Shown here piece after piece: positions 36,426 through 45,229 of a DNA stretch of 64,000 bases. Within the stretch, counting starts at the first letter, position 1; every line of letters starts with the position of its first letter. The notes beneath the pieces are model-generated. The model did no database searches. It saw only the letters and a list, made by a program, of their open reading frames with translations, and was not told the DNA's origin. The stretch comes from Desulfosoma caldarium (GTDB lineage Bacteria > Desulfobacterota > Syntrophobacteria > Syntrophobacterales > DSM-9756): positions 62,001 to 126,000 of the forward strand of contig NZ_RJVA01000010.1 in assembly GCF_003751385.1 (NCBI RefSeq), read 5' to 3'. Both the position numbers and the translations under genes were made by a program.

Positions 36426-39331
36426 TGATGGAACCTATTTCGTCCCGATACGTGGTGGGCATCGACCTGGGTACCACCAATTCGGCTATGGCCTACGTGG
36501 ACTGCAGGCGGGCCGACCAGGAACGGCTTTCTGCGGCCATTCGCATCTTTTCCGTACCTCAGCTGGTGGCTCCCGGAGAAACGGCCAGAAGGCCTTTGCT
36601 TCCGTCTTTTCTGTACCTTCCGGGGTCCTATGATCTTCCGGCCGGGGCCACGGCGCTGCCGTGGGATCCGTCCCGGCCGTATGCCGTAGGTGAGTTCGCT
36701 CGAGAGCAAGGGGCCTTGGTTCCAGGCCGCCTGGTCTCTTCCGCCAAATCTTGGTTGTGCCATGCCGCCGTGGACCGGCAGGCTCCCATTTTGCCGTGGG
36801 GAGCGGCCCGAGACATTCCGCGAATGTCCCCTGTGGAAGCGTCTGCACGGTACTTGCAGCACCTGAGAGAAGCCTGGAATCACGTCATGGCGCAAGGGCC
36901 CGAGGACGAAGAAAACCTTTTGGAAGAACAACTGGTCATCCTCACCGTGCCCGCTTCCTTTGACGAAGTGGCCCGGGAACTCACCGTGGAAGCCGCTTCT
37001 CAAGCCGGCCTGAAAAAAGTGGTGCTTCTGGAAGAACCTTTGGCTGCCTTTTACGCCTGGCTGGCCGCCCATGAAGATTCCTGGGAACACCAGGTGCAAC
37101 CACAGCAACTGGTGCTGGTCTGTGACGTGGGAGGCGGCACCACCGACTTTACGGCTATCGCCGTGCGTTCCGGCCGTTCTGGGCTTCGCTTCGACCGGCT
37201 CGCCGTTGGCGAGCACCTCATGCTGGGCGGCGATAATATGGACCTCACCCTGGCCCGCCGCCTGGAAATGAATCTTTTGGGCGCGCCGGGCAAACTGGAC
37301 GCCCAGCGTTGGCATCAGCTGTGCCATGGCTGTCGACAGGCCAAGGAAGCGCTCCTTTCTGAAAAGGCCGGCAAAGACCGCTTCGATGTCACCATCATGG
37401 GCACGGGAGGCAAACTCATTGCCGGCACGCTGAAAGGCACCCTCACCCGCGACGACGTGTTTCAGTGGATTTTGGAAGGCTTTTTTCCGCCGGTGTCCTA
37501 CCATGAAAACCCTCAGGAAAGCCGACGATCCGGCATCACCGAATTCGGCTTGCCCTACGTGCAAGACCCGGCCGTGACACGGCACCTTGCGGCCTTCTGG
37601 AGGCGCCATGAACAACTGCTGCGCCAACAGACGGGCCGCAGCGCCCCATATCCGGACTTTATTCTCTTTAACGGCGGCGCCTTGAGCCCGGCAAAGATTC
37701 GATGGCGCCTTCGAGAAGTCTTGGGCCAATGGTTTCACGATCGAGCCGAGCCGGGCTGGATGCCGAAAGAACTGGACAATCCTCGGCCGGATCTGGCCGT
37801 GGCCGTGGGGGCCGCCTATTACGGGCTGGTGCGCACGGGATCTGGCGTTCGCGTCGGGGCCGGCACGCCACGAACCTATTACCTTATGGTGGCGGGTGAG
37901 AATCTCGAGACCGACGCCGACCCGGATACGACGCCGACGCATCGTGCCGTGTGCCTTATGCCTCGAGGCACAGAAGAGGGGTATGAAAGCGTGCTGCAAA
38001 AGCCCACCTTTGCCGTGCTCACCAATCAGCCCGCCAGCTTTCAGATTTTCAGTTCTCACACGCGCCTGGGTGACGCTCAAGGAGACCTGGTCACCTTGAG
38101 TCCAGAAGAGGTCACGGAACTTCCGCCCATTCGCACGGCCCTGCGTTTCGGCAAACGTAGCACCGCACAGCAGGTTCCCGTGCAAATTGCCATCAAACTC
38201 ACCGAAGTGGGTACCCTGGAATTGTGGTGCCGGTCCCTGCACACGCCCCATCAGTGGCGGCTGCGCTTTGACGTGCGCCGCCAGGGTTCAGAGACCCCGC
38301 CGCCCTCAAATTTTTCAGCGGAAACCGTTGAAGAAGCCGTGGTGCACAAAGCCAGAGACATAATCGCCGCCACCTTTTCTAAGGTTCTGGGACCTGGAGT
38401 TTCTGAGGGCAACCCGGAAAAGCTCACCAAGGATCTGTGCGACCTTTTGGAAATGCCGCGACACAAATGGTCCACAAGCCTCATTCGTACCTTGGCCGAT
38501 GAGCTGCTGGAACATCGAGAGGGTCGCGCCCTGAGTCCGGCCCATGAAGCGCGCTGGCTGAATCTTTTGGGCTACTGCCTACGGCCGGGCTACGGTGATC
38601 CTGTAGATGAGTGGCGCCTGCAGGAAGTGTGGAAGATGTATCCGCAGGGGTTGCGCTTTCCGCGCAAGGTGCAATGCCGTGTGGAATGGTGGATTTTTTG
38701 GCGGCGAGTGGCCGGGGGGCTTTCTGCAGGGCGCCAGTGGCACATCGCCCAGCAAGTTGTCCCCCTACTTGCCGACGAAGAACCGCGCAAAAAATCCAAG
38801 AAAAAATCCGGCCTGCGCCTGCTTCCTCAGGAAATGCACGAAGTCTGGATGGCTTTGGCCAATTTTGAAAGGCTTTCCACCGATGTCAAGGAAACTCTTG
38901 GAAACGCCGTATTGAAGCGGATCCTTGTGCGGCGCCCGACCCCTCAGCTCCTGTGGGTCTTCACGCGGATCGCGGCACGCACGCCCCTTTACGGCCCCGC
39001 AGACCGCGTGCTCTCGCCTCAGGTCGTGACCCCATGGATCGAGCGCATCCTCGTGGCTCATCCCGCGGTCACGGAACCCGTAGCCCAGATGGTGGTCCAT
39101 GTGGCCAGGAAAACTGGGGATCGTGCTCGGGATGTTGCGGAAGAGGTTCTCGAACGCATCGAGCGATGGCTGGATGGGCTAGGAGCAAGTGCGGAAGTGT
39201 ACCGGGATCGGCTGCGCAACCCCGACAGCGCCCTTCGACCCGAAGAGGAAAGCTGGCTGTTCGGAGAGGCCCTGCCCCTGGGGCTTCGCCTTTGGACACC
39301 AGAAGCCGAATCGTCCGACACATCCCCCTAA
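36422..39331 (+). CDS. Hsp70-family protein with C-terminal DUF3731 (second of pair)
   Basis: A 969-residue protein. Residues 1-600 parallel the first Hsp70 (VGIDLGTTNSAMAY, DVGGGTTDFTAI, FILFNGGALSP). After a linker around residue 620, an extra helical region of about 340 residues follows (ATFSKVLGPGVSEGNPEKL, LLGYCLRPGYGDPVDEW, QWHIAQQVVPLL), corresponding to DUF3731. The 4-bp overlap with the first copy indicates coupled synthesis of a likely heteromeric complex. The pair plus DUF2760 forms a conserved but uncharacterised module. Confidence 0.88.
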   Translation: MMMEPISSRYVVGIDLGTTNSAMAYVDCRRADQERLSAAIRIFSVPQLVAPGETARRPLLPSFLYLPGSYDLPAGATALPWDPSRPYAVGEFAREQGALVPGRLVSSAKSWLCHAAVDRQAPILPWGAARDIPRMSPVEASARYLQHLREAWNHVMAQGPEDEENLLEEQLVILTVPASFDEVARELTVEAASQAGLKKVVLLEEPLAAFYAWLAAHEDSWEHQVQPQQLVLVCDVGGGTTDFTAIAVRSGRSGLRFDRLAVGEHLMLGGDNMDLTLARRLEMNLLGAPGKLDAQRWHQLCHGCRQAKEALLSEKAGKDRFDVTIMGTGGKLIAGTLKGTLTRDDVFQWILEGFFPPVSYHENPQESRRSGITEFGLPYVQDPAVTRHLAAFWRRHEQLLRQQTGRSAPYPDFILFNGGALSPAKIRWRLREVLGQWFHDRAEPGWMPKELDNPRPDLAVAVGAAYYGLVRTGSGVRVGAGTPRTYYLMVAGENLETDADPDTTPTHRAVCLMPRGTEEGYESVLQKPTFAVLTNQPASFQIFSSHTRLGDAQGDLVTLSPEEVTELPPIRTALRFGKRSTAQQVPVQIAIKLTEVGTLELWCRSLHTPHQWRLRFDVRRQGSETPPPSNFSAETVEEAVVHKARDIIAATFSKVLGPGVSEGNPEKLTKDLCDLLEMPRHKWSTSLIRTLADELLEHREGRALSPAHEARWLNLLGYCLRPGYGDPVDEWRLQEVWKMYPQGLRFPRKVQCRVEWWIFWRRVAGGLSAGRQWHIAQQVVPLLADEEPRKKSKKKSGLRLLPQEMHEVWMALANFERLSTDVKETLGNAVLKRILVRRPTPQLLWVFTRIAARTPLYGPADRVLSPQVVTPWIERILVAHPAVTEPVAQMVVHVARKTGDRARDVAEEVLERIERWLDGLGASAEVYRDRLRNPDSALRPEEESWLFGEALPLGLRLWTPEAESSDTSP

Positions 39332-39410
39332 ATTCCTTACCCCGGTGGGGCAAACTCGGCCGGGCAGCGCGCAGCCCCCTGACAATGAAATCAACCCGTT
39401 ATAGTGCGGC

Positions 39411-40190
39411 TCAGGAGCGTTGTCGGGCGCCTTGCCACCGACACAAAACCTTTTCCAGGGCTTCGATGATTTCAAAAAGAGCCGCCCCGAGAAAGCTCAT
39501 GCCCAAAATTCCCACGACCATGCCCCGGTAATCCAACCGCCCCCAGGCGTCCATGATGAGGTAGCCTAGGCCACGGGACGTGGCAAAGGATTCTACAAAA
39601 AACAACACGGCGATTCCCGTGCCCGTGCCGAGACGCAGTGCCGTAAAGCCGTGAGGCAAGGCGGCCGGGAGAAACACATGCCGAAAAAGAGGCCACGGGC
39701 CGGCTCCCAGGGTTTTGACCGAATCCACGTATTTGGGGTTGAGGCTGCTCACTCCATCGCGAACGGCCACGAGCACCTGGTAGCCCACGATGAGGGCGAT
39801 GAGGAAAACCTTAGAAAAATCTCCCAAGCCGAAAAGGAGCAACACCACAGGCAGGAAGACGATCTTGGGAACGGGAAAGGTGAGGAAAACCAGTGGGGCC
39901 AGCCAGGCATCTACGGTTTTGTGGCTTCCCATGAAAATGCCCAGTGGGAATGCGACGGCCCAGGCGGCCGTCATGGAAAGGATGACGCGAAGCGCGCTGG
40001 CGAGAAAATGGTCCCAGAAGGCTTTGGTCGCCAGGGCTTGCAAAAAGGTGCCGGCGGCCTGAGCCGGTCCAGGAAGCACCTGTCCGCCCCGAAACCCTTT
40101 GGAGACGGCCCACCAGGAAAAGGCCAGAAAAGCCACCGCTGTGCCGAAGCGCACCAGACGCGGCCCGAGACGATTTTCAGAATGCTTCAT
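39411..40190 (-). CDS. ABC transporter permease, SsuC/TauC type
   Basis: A 259-residue inner-membrane permease with six hydrophobic segments and the coupling loop around LGAGPWPLFRHVFLPAALPHGFTALRLG (EAA-type motif). It belongs to the family importing sulfonates, nitrate, thiamine precursors or similar organic compounds. Its ATG overlaps the ATPase stop by 4 bp, and it is the last gene of the three-gene operon 41958-39411. The substrate is unknown. Confidence 0.92.
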   Translation of the reverse strand: MKHSENRLGPRLVRFGTAVAFLAFSWWAVSKGFRGGQVLPGPAQAAGTFLQALATKAFWDHFLASALRVILSMTAAWAVAFPLGIFMGSHKTVDAWLAPLVFLTFPVPKIVFLPVVLLLFGLGDFSKVFLIALIVGYQVLVAVRDGVSSLNPKYVDSVKTLGAGPWPLFRHVFLPAALPHGFTALRLGTGTGIAVLFFVESFATSRGLGYLIMDAWGRLDYRGMVVGILGMSFLGAALFEIIEALEKVLCRWQGARQRS

Positions 40191-40957
40191 GGCGCGCCAT
40201 TCCCCTGGACCGCTTGGTCCAAAGCGGCGCGCACCTGCTGCACCGTTGCATAAAAGGCGGGATCGTTTCGACCCTGTGGATTGCCGAAGTGCGGGTTGTC
40301 CACGACGGTGGTAAACCGTGCCGGCGATCCGGCCATGATGCCGATTTTTTTCCCGAGGAACACCGCCTCATCCACACTGTGAGTCACCAGCACATAAGGC
40401 ACGCGCACACGCCGCCACATCTCCAAAAGGGTGAGCTGCAGCCGTTCCCGCGTGATGGCATCCAGGGACGAAAACGGTTCATCCAAGAGCAGCACTCCGG
40501 GTTCGGTGGCAAGGGCTCGAGCCAACGCCACGCGCTGTTGTTCCCCGCCGCTCAACTGTGCCGGAAAACATCGCTCCCGGCCTTTGAGCCCCAGGCGTTC
40601 CAGCCACGCCCAGGCGCGCCGAGAGCGTTCGGGCTTCGAGATGCCTTGAATGGTCAAGCCGAGAACGACGTTATGCCAGACGGTCTTCCACGGAAGAAGG
40701 CCGTAGTCCTGAAGCACCACGGCGATGTCGTGCCGCGGCCGGTCCACGAGACGTCCCCCATAGGTGACGGTTCCGGTATCGGGCACGGTTAACCCGCACA
40801 ACAGGTACAATAACGTGCTCTTGCCGCACCCCGAGGGGCCTACCACGGCGTAAGTGTCGTCCCGTCCCAAGCGCAAGGAAACCCCGGAAAGCACCGGTCC
40901 TCGCTGAGGGTAGCTCTTCACAAGATTCTGCGCTTCCAGAACCGCATCGGAATTCAC
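40187..40957 (-). CDS. ABC transporter ATPase, SsuB/TauB type
   Basis: A 256-residue ATPase with Walker A GPSGCGKSTLLYLL, Q-loop VLQDYGLLPWKTV, signature QLSGGEQQRVALARAL, Walker B VLLLDEPFSSLD and H-loop VLVTHSVDEAVFLG. All catalytic residues are intact. GTG 40957 is preferred because it overlaps the binding-protein stop as GTGA; a GTG at 40972 is possible. It forms one importer with its two neighbours. Confidence 0.93.
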   Translation of the reverse strand: MNSDAVLEAQNLVKSYPQRGPVLSGVSLRLGRDDTYAVVGPSGCGKSTLLYLLCGLTVPDTGTVTYGGRLVDRPRHDIAVVLQDYGLLPWKTVWHNVVLGLTIQGISKPERSRRAWAWLERLGLKGRERCFPAQLSGGEQQRVALARALATEPGVLLLDEPFSSLDAITRERLQLTLLEMWRRVRVPYVLVTHSVDEAVFLGKKIGIMAGSPARFTTVVDNPHFGNPQGRNDPAFYATVQQVRAALDQAVQGNGAP

Positions 40958-41958
40958 GGTGTGGAACTCCACACGAGATCCTTAGCGCTCAAGGCCTGGG
41001 ACACCAGCCCTCGAGTCCGCATCCAAGCCAAAAGCCGTTCCACATCCGGTTTCGGCGGCACACCGGCTTCGGGAAAAACAGGAATGCGAAACGTGGCCGC
41101 CACCTGGTCCGGAATACGGCAGGATGTGGCCATGAGCGGCCGGTACTTTTCGGAATCCTTGGCTAGGGCCGCCAGAGCTTCCCGGTAAGCGAGCAAAAAC
41201 CTCTCGCCCGTTTTGGATGAATCGGTGAGCAGCCGCTGCAGCAGGCCCACGACGGTGAGCGGCACATGAAGGTTTTCGTCCGTCACGTAAACGCGCGCCC
41301 CTTGCGATACGGCAAGGGTGACCAGGGGTTCCGGAAGAATGGCCAAATCCAGGCGGCCTCCAAGAAGCATTTGCATGCGCACGGGTATCTTTTTCACTTC
41401 CAGGCGTTCAAAGCGGCCCGGAGGCACGAGGCCGCGCTCTTCCATGAGGTCCAAAAGATATTCCATGATGGTGGCGTTGGAGAGGCCAACGGTTCCCGAG
41501 GTCATGGCATCCAAGGACGGTGTGTCCAGGCCCGGGCGGCCCACCAAGGCAAACTGCCTCTGACCCGGTCGACTGGCATAGGCTACGGTGACCATGCGTA
41601 AGGGAATCCCGCTTCGAACCATGAGCACGGTATTGACCATGTCGCCGAAGTAGCCTTCAAGCTGTCCCGCTTGCATGGCGGCGTCTCGTTCCAACGCGCT
41701 GTCAAAGGTGACCAGTTCCACCGTGAGTCCATGCTTGGAAAAATAGCCTTCCGTGGCCGCCACCTGAAGAGGCAGCGTGTCCAAAACGGGAAGAATGCCA
41801 AGGCGCAAGGGCTTTTCTGCCGCGTTTCCCGAAGGAACGACCATGCCGCAAGCCAGAACGCTGAGAAGGAGTCCCCAAGTGAAAAGGCCAAGAGGGGTGT
41901 CCATGCGTACCCGAGATCGATCCGTCGACGAGGGCGCGGCGGGTTCCATGATCTTCAT
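40954..41958 (-). CDS. ABC transporter substrate-binding protein, NMT1/SsuA-like
   Basis: A 334-residue exported binding protein. ATG 41958 follows AAGGAGG by ten bases. A polar stretch precedes the signal peptide hydrophobic core (LFTWGLLLSVLACGMVV) and the cleavage region SGNAAEKP; a start at the internal Met19 would give a more usual signal peptide. Family features are LRLGILPVLDTLPLQVAATEGYF, FDSALERDAAMQAGQLEGYFGDM and DLAILPEPLVTLA. This clan includes sulfonate-, nitrate- and thiamine-precursor-binding proteins; the ligand here is unknown. Confidence 0.88.
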   Translation of the reverse strand: MKIMEPAAPSSTDRSRVRMDTPLGLFTWGLLLSVLACGMVVPSGNAAEKPLRLGILPVLDTLPLQVAATEGYFSKHGLTVELVTFDSALERDAAMQAGQLEGYFGDMVNTVLMVRSGIPLRMVTVAYASRPGQRQFALVGRPGLDTPSLDAMTSGTVGLSNATIMEYLLDLMEERGLVPPGRFERLEVKKIPVRMQMLLGGRLDLAILPEPLVTLAVSQGARVYVTDENLHVPLTVVGLLQRLLTDSSKTGERFLLAYREALAALAKDSEKYRPLMATSCRIPDQVAATFRIPVFPEAGVPPKPDVERLLAWMRTRGLVSQALSAKDLVWSSTP

Positions 41959-42693
41959 GGCCTAGAACCTCCTTGAACACACGTTTTGACATCCTGTCCG
42001 TCGGGAAAGCTGCCACAGGCACGCATCAAGGTCAACGGACAAGGCACCTCTCGGCACACCTCATCCCTTTAGGCACAATTGCCTATCCACTCACTCCGTC
42101 CGCTCAGATCATCGCACACCAAAACACCTCAAGTCCAAACCGGTACCCTGTCTGTAGAGGCGGCCTCAATTTGCTCTCGTCTTGCCGCACGACCTTGACC
42201 CCTGAACCCTGTCTGTAGGGACAGCCCTCGTGGCCGCCCACCAAAGATACTGACCACCAAGAGCCAGTCCCTTCGAACCGAGGGCACGCTTCCACCTTCA
42301 ACCCAATAACTTTCTTGGCCGCCCAGCATCGCTCATGCCTTTGGATGGGCGGACGACTCCGGCCCTCCGCAAAAACATGGACCGCGAGGACGCTTTCCCC
42401 GCCTGCGGAAGGGGCGCACAGCGCCATGCATGCTCGCGGCTTGCGCCGCTCCTTCAGGTTGGGGCGCAGGCAGGCTGGCTGCGCCTCCGCTGAGCATCGA
42501 TTCACGGAACTTTGAGTCCTGAAAACGCGGGTGTCTCGTCCGCATCCATATCAGGTAACCGGCCGCATCCCTGCTGAGGCGAGGCCATGATGAACCCCAC
42601 ACTTACGGACTATGGAGCTTTCTTGCAATGTCTGGTATGCGTTACGGGTCTATTGCATGCACGCCACCAACGAACGATGCCGTGAGAATGCCC
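41959..42693. other. Long intergenic region with dispersed repeat blocks
   Basis: About 735 bp with no credible gene. It holds two short direct repeats of ACCCTGTCTGTAG (near 42145 and 42206) and one copy of a degenerate multi-block repeat (42215-42460) that recurs at 52016-52163. Overlapping open frames are Arg/Cys-rich and look non-coding. Confidence 0.55.
42215..42460. repeat. Degenerate dispersed repeat, copy A
   Basis: Three blocks match copy B in the same order: CCCTCGTGGCCGCCC (around 42225-42239), CAAAAACATGGACCGCGAGGAC (42370-42391, partly different) and CGGCTTGCGCC followed by CCTTCAGGTT (42437-42460). Spacing between the blocks differs from copy B. Confidence 0.5.
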
Positions 42694-43422
42694 ATGAATC
42701 CATCGTTTCGACAACTCTTTGTGGATTTTGTGGCCGCGCGCCGTCATGTCCGGGCGGCCGCCTTCGATGCCCATCAACATGCCCACCCATCGTGCGCCGA
42801 AGCCCCTCCATTCGGTGACGCTTCGACGAACCGCTGGCACGCCTTGCACAAATCGCTGCAGCGACTCCTTCAATGGCCCGGCGCCTCTACGCATGCGGAC
42901 TTCCTCACCAAGGCGCTTCTGGACCCATACTTTCCTGCCGAAATGATTCAAAGAACACTCTTCAGTCATGTCACCGGCATGCGATTTTATATCGACAAGA
43001 ATCGACCCGAACTCCAACCCCTACTCCTCAGGGACCTAGCCCAATTTGCCGAAGCCTTTCTTCAGATTCGACAGGACCTCTCTCAACTTACCTCCCTTTC
43101 TCCGGCTGGCATTCCCCTGGACGGCCGAAGTTTTCCAAAACCTTCGGGCCAGTGGTGTCGCCTGTGCGGAACATGCTGCGAAATCGGGGGTGTGCCCGCC
43201 GTTGCGCCGCCGGGAGTGGTGTATCCACTTCATTGGCGCGCGCTTCTGGAAGGCACACGACTGGACAATCAGCAGCTGTGCCCCTTTCTTTTTCAGTCCC
43301 CTGGATCCATGCACCACTTTTGTTCCATTCATCGCATCAAGCCCGTCCCCTGCAGCGCCTTTGACGCCGAAGATTGCCGTGCTCGACAACGCGACGGCCC
43401 CCTTCACCAGCCACCACCATAA
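42694..43422 (+). CDS. YkgJ-like cysteine-cluster protein
   Basis: A 242-residue protein, start uncertain (ATG 42694 or 42688). The N-terminal 130 residues are helical and unrecognised. The C-terminal part carries a CxxC.xCC-type cluster, WCRLCGTCCEIGG, then CPFLF and FCSIHRIKPVPCSAFDAEDC, the pattern of the YkgJ/zinc-iron chelating domain. A metal centre is therefore likely, but no reaction is known. It stands alone after a long repeat-bearing intergenic region; downstream DNA is relic. Confidence 0.7.
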   Translation: MNPSFRQLFVDFVAARRHVRAAAFDAHQHAHPSCAEAPPFGDASTNRWHALHKSLQRLLQWPGASTHADFLTKALLDPYFPAEMIQRTLFSHVTGMRFYIDKNRPELQPLLLRDLAQFAEAFLQIRQDLSQLTSLSPAGIPLDGRSFPKPSGQWCRLCGTCCEIGGVPAVAPPGVVYPLHWRALLEGTRLDNQQLCPFLFQSPGSMHHFCSIHRIKPVPCSAFDAEDCRARQRDGPLHQPPP

Positions 43423-43609
43423 GCTCAAGCGCGCGGTTTAAAAATCCCGGGGGGTGTTATGGCACCTCAAGCCCACACAGCGCGCATTTTCTGAGGTTTG
43501 TGGATGAAAAATCCCTAGCGCTTCCATTCGGCGTGTGGAACTGAACGCGCACCAGGCCGTATTCTCTCAAGCCCACCCTGAGCCTAACGAACTAAACCTA
43601 AACAACGAG

Positions 43610-44110
43610 AAGTGGAAAGCCGCCCCGTTCAGGGAAGCCTCCTTCGAGTCTATTTTCCCGCATCGGCAGACGATGGATCGGTGGAAGGCATGGACCGCAC
43701 CCACGAGGCGCTCCACCGCGGTTCGGATCGCCTGGTGGTGGTGAATGAATGACGGAAGAGGATATGCTGACGGAAAGGATTTGGCAGCTTTTGGAAAACC
43801 TTGGCTACACGCTCAAAGGGTTTTTTCTTCCGATCCTGAAGAAGCCTTGAAGTGCATGGAAAAAACGCCAACCGCACGGATCTGCTCATCACAGACCTCA
43901 CCATGCCCAAACTCACCGGTCGTCAGTAGGCGGAAGCCGTGTGGCGGATTCGACCCAATCTCCCTGTCGTCTTCTTGTCCGAATACGGCGAAGGCGCTTT
44001 GGAAAACCATGCGCTCTTGCAGAGTTTTGCCCTGTTTTAAAAGAACCTTCGGCCCGGCTGATCCTTTCTCGGCTGTGAGAAAAGCGCCGGACTGCACGAT
44101 GTCTTCCAAA
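43610..44110 (+). pseudogene. Relic of a hybrid histidine kinase: end of ATPase domain and receiver domain
   Basis: Pieces of a receiver domain can be read in successive frames. SLLRVYFPASADDGSVEGMDRTHEAL is the tail of an HATPase with linker (43633 onward). LVVVNE, TEEDMLTERIWQLLENLGY, SSDPEEALKCMEKTPT, DLLITDLTMPKLTGRQ (phosphoacceptor Asp region) and AEAVWRIRPNLPVVFLSEYGEGAL then follow. Frameshifts lie near 43742, 43820 and 43880, and a TAG at 43927-43929 breaks the frame after TGRQ. No sensor part is left upstream. This is clear decay of a sensor kinase gene. Confidence 0.75.
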
Positions 44111-44269
44111 AAGAAAGGCGGCTCTTGTTGAGGCGCCTGGCCGAGAGGGCTATAGCATGGAACCCATGGGGGTCACGAGGACTTCTCAAGCCGGCCCGCT
44201 TTGGGAAAAACTCGCCAACGTCGCCAGGGTCCTGATCATGGATTCATCGGGCAAGCCCAGCGGCACAAA

Positions 44270-45064
44270 TCAAGATGTGACCCCGGATGCTGTGTGGCGC
44301 CAAACAGGTGCCCGTTTTTCCACAAAGGCGCGCATGCCTTCCTGCGCATCTCGATGCAGGCAATTAATGGCAATGGCTTCCTTGGCGAAACTGTAGGCCG
44401 CCGTTTCGTCCAAGTCCACCTGCCGGTAAAAGGCGTCTTTGCCAAAGGCCAATGTGTAGCGGCTAAATTGGGCAATTTCTTCTGCCAACTCCATGGCGGC
44501 TTTGGCCAGTTGGTCCTTGGGGACCACGCGATTCACCAGGCCCCATTCCAGGGCTTCCTGCGCGGAGACGAACCGGCCCGTCATGAGCATTTCCAGGGCT
44601 CGGCGCCGGCCGATGAGCCGTACCAACGGCACCATGGGCGTGCTGCAAAACAAACCGATTTTGACGCCCGGCGTGGCAAATTGCGCCTCGGTTTCCGCAA
44701 CGGCCAGATCGCACGCGGCCACCAATTGGCATCCCGCCGCGGTGGCGATGCCGTGCACCTGGGCAATGACGGGCTGGGGCAGCGTATGAATTTTCAGCAT
44801 CATTTGAGAACAGGTGGAAAACAGTTCCCGATACGTGTGAATGTCGGCGCCATCGGCCACCATGTCCTTGAGGTTGTGACCGGCACAAAAGGCTGGACCT
44901 TCACCGCGCAGAATCACGACTCTGACATCCACATCACCCGCCAGCGCCTCGAGATGCTCCATGAGGCTGTGAATGACGGACAGCGACAAGGCATTGCGCG
45001 TTTCCGGACTGTTGAGCACCAAGTGAGCAATGGGACCGGATTTTTCCAAAAACACATCAGCCAT
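44270..45064 (-). CDS. ECHDC3-like crotonase-fold protein lacking the hydratase glutamates
   Basis: A 264-residue enoyl-CoA hydratase/isomerase-fold protein. ATG 45064 has AAGGAGG seven bases upstream; the longer open frame is ignored. CoA/oxyanion features are AFCAGHNLKDM and HGIATAAGCQLVAACDLAV. The two catalytic Glu of true hydratases are replaced: GCE is GCQ, and the PE segment is FATPGVKIGLFCSTP. Together with the tail RDAQEGMRAFVEKRAPVW this matches mitochondrial ECHDC3 and its bacterial relatives. Hydratase activity is therefore doubtful, and thioesterase- or isomerase-like roles are open. It is divergent from the DegT gene. Confidence 0.85.
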   Translation of the reverse strand: MADVFLEKSGPIAHLVLNSPETRNALSLSVIHSLMEHLEALAGDVDVRVVILRGEGPAFCAGHNLKDMVADGADIHTYRELFSTCSQMMLKIHTLPQPVIAQVHGIATAAGCQLVAACDLAVAETEAQFATPGVKIGLFCSTPMVPLVRLIGRRRALEMLMTGRFVSAQEALEWGLVNRVVPKDQLAKAAMELAEEIAQFSRYTLAFGKDAFYRQVDLDETAAYSFAKEAIAINCLHRDAQEGMRAFVEKRAPVWRHTASGVTS

Positions 45065-45229
45065 CAGTAACCTCCTTTTGCTGTGTGCAGCGGATTCATG
45101 GTGCCGTTTGGAGAAAGCGTTGACATCCTTTGGGTGTTCGCCCATAAGAGAGCACCGGCGTGCCCGCAGCCGCGACGGCATCGCGGGCACGTTCAGCCGA
45201 AACCCAAACTCAAACAATGAGAAAACCCC

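Noticed and set aside
36413-38251. A 612-codon open frame on the minus strand
   Set aside because: It is antisense to the second Hsp70 gene, has His/Gly/Arg-rich composition without domains, and no ribosome site. The plus-strand protein is strongly conserved.
42140-42225. Short CRISPR-like direct repeats (ACCCTGTCTGTAG twice)
   Set aside because: Only two copies about 60 bases apart with no regular spacer series and no cas genes in the window.
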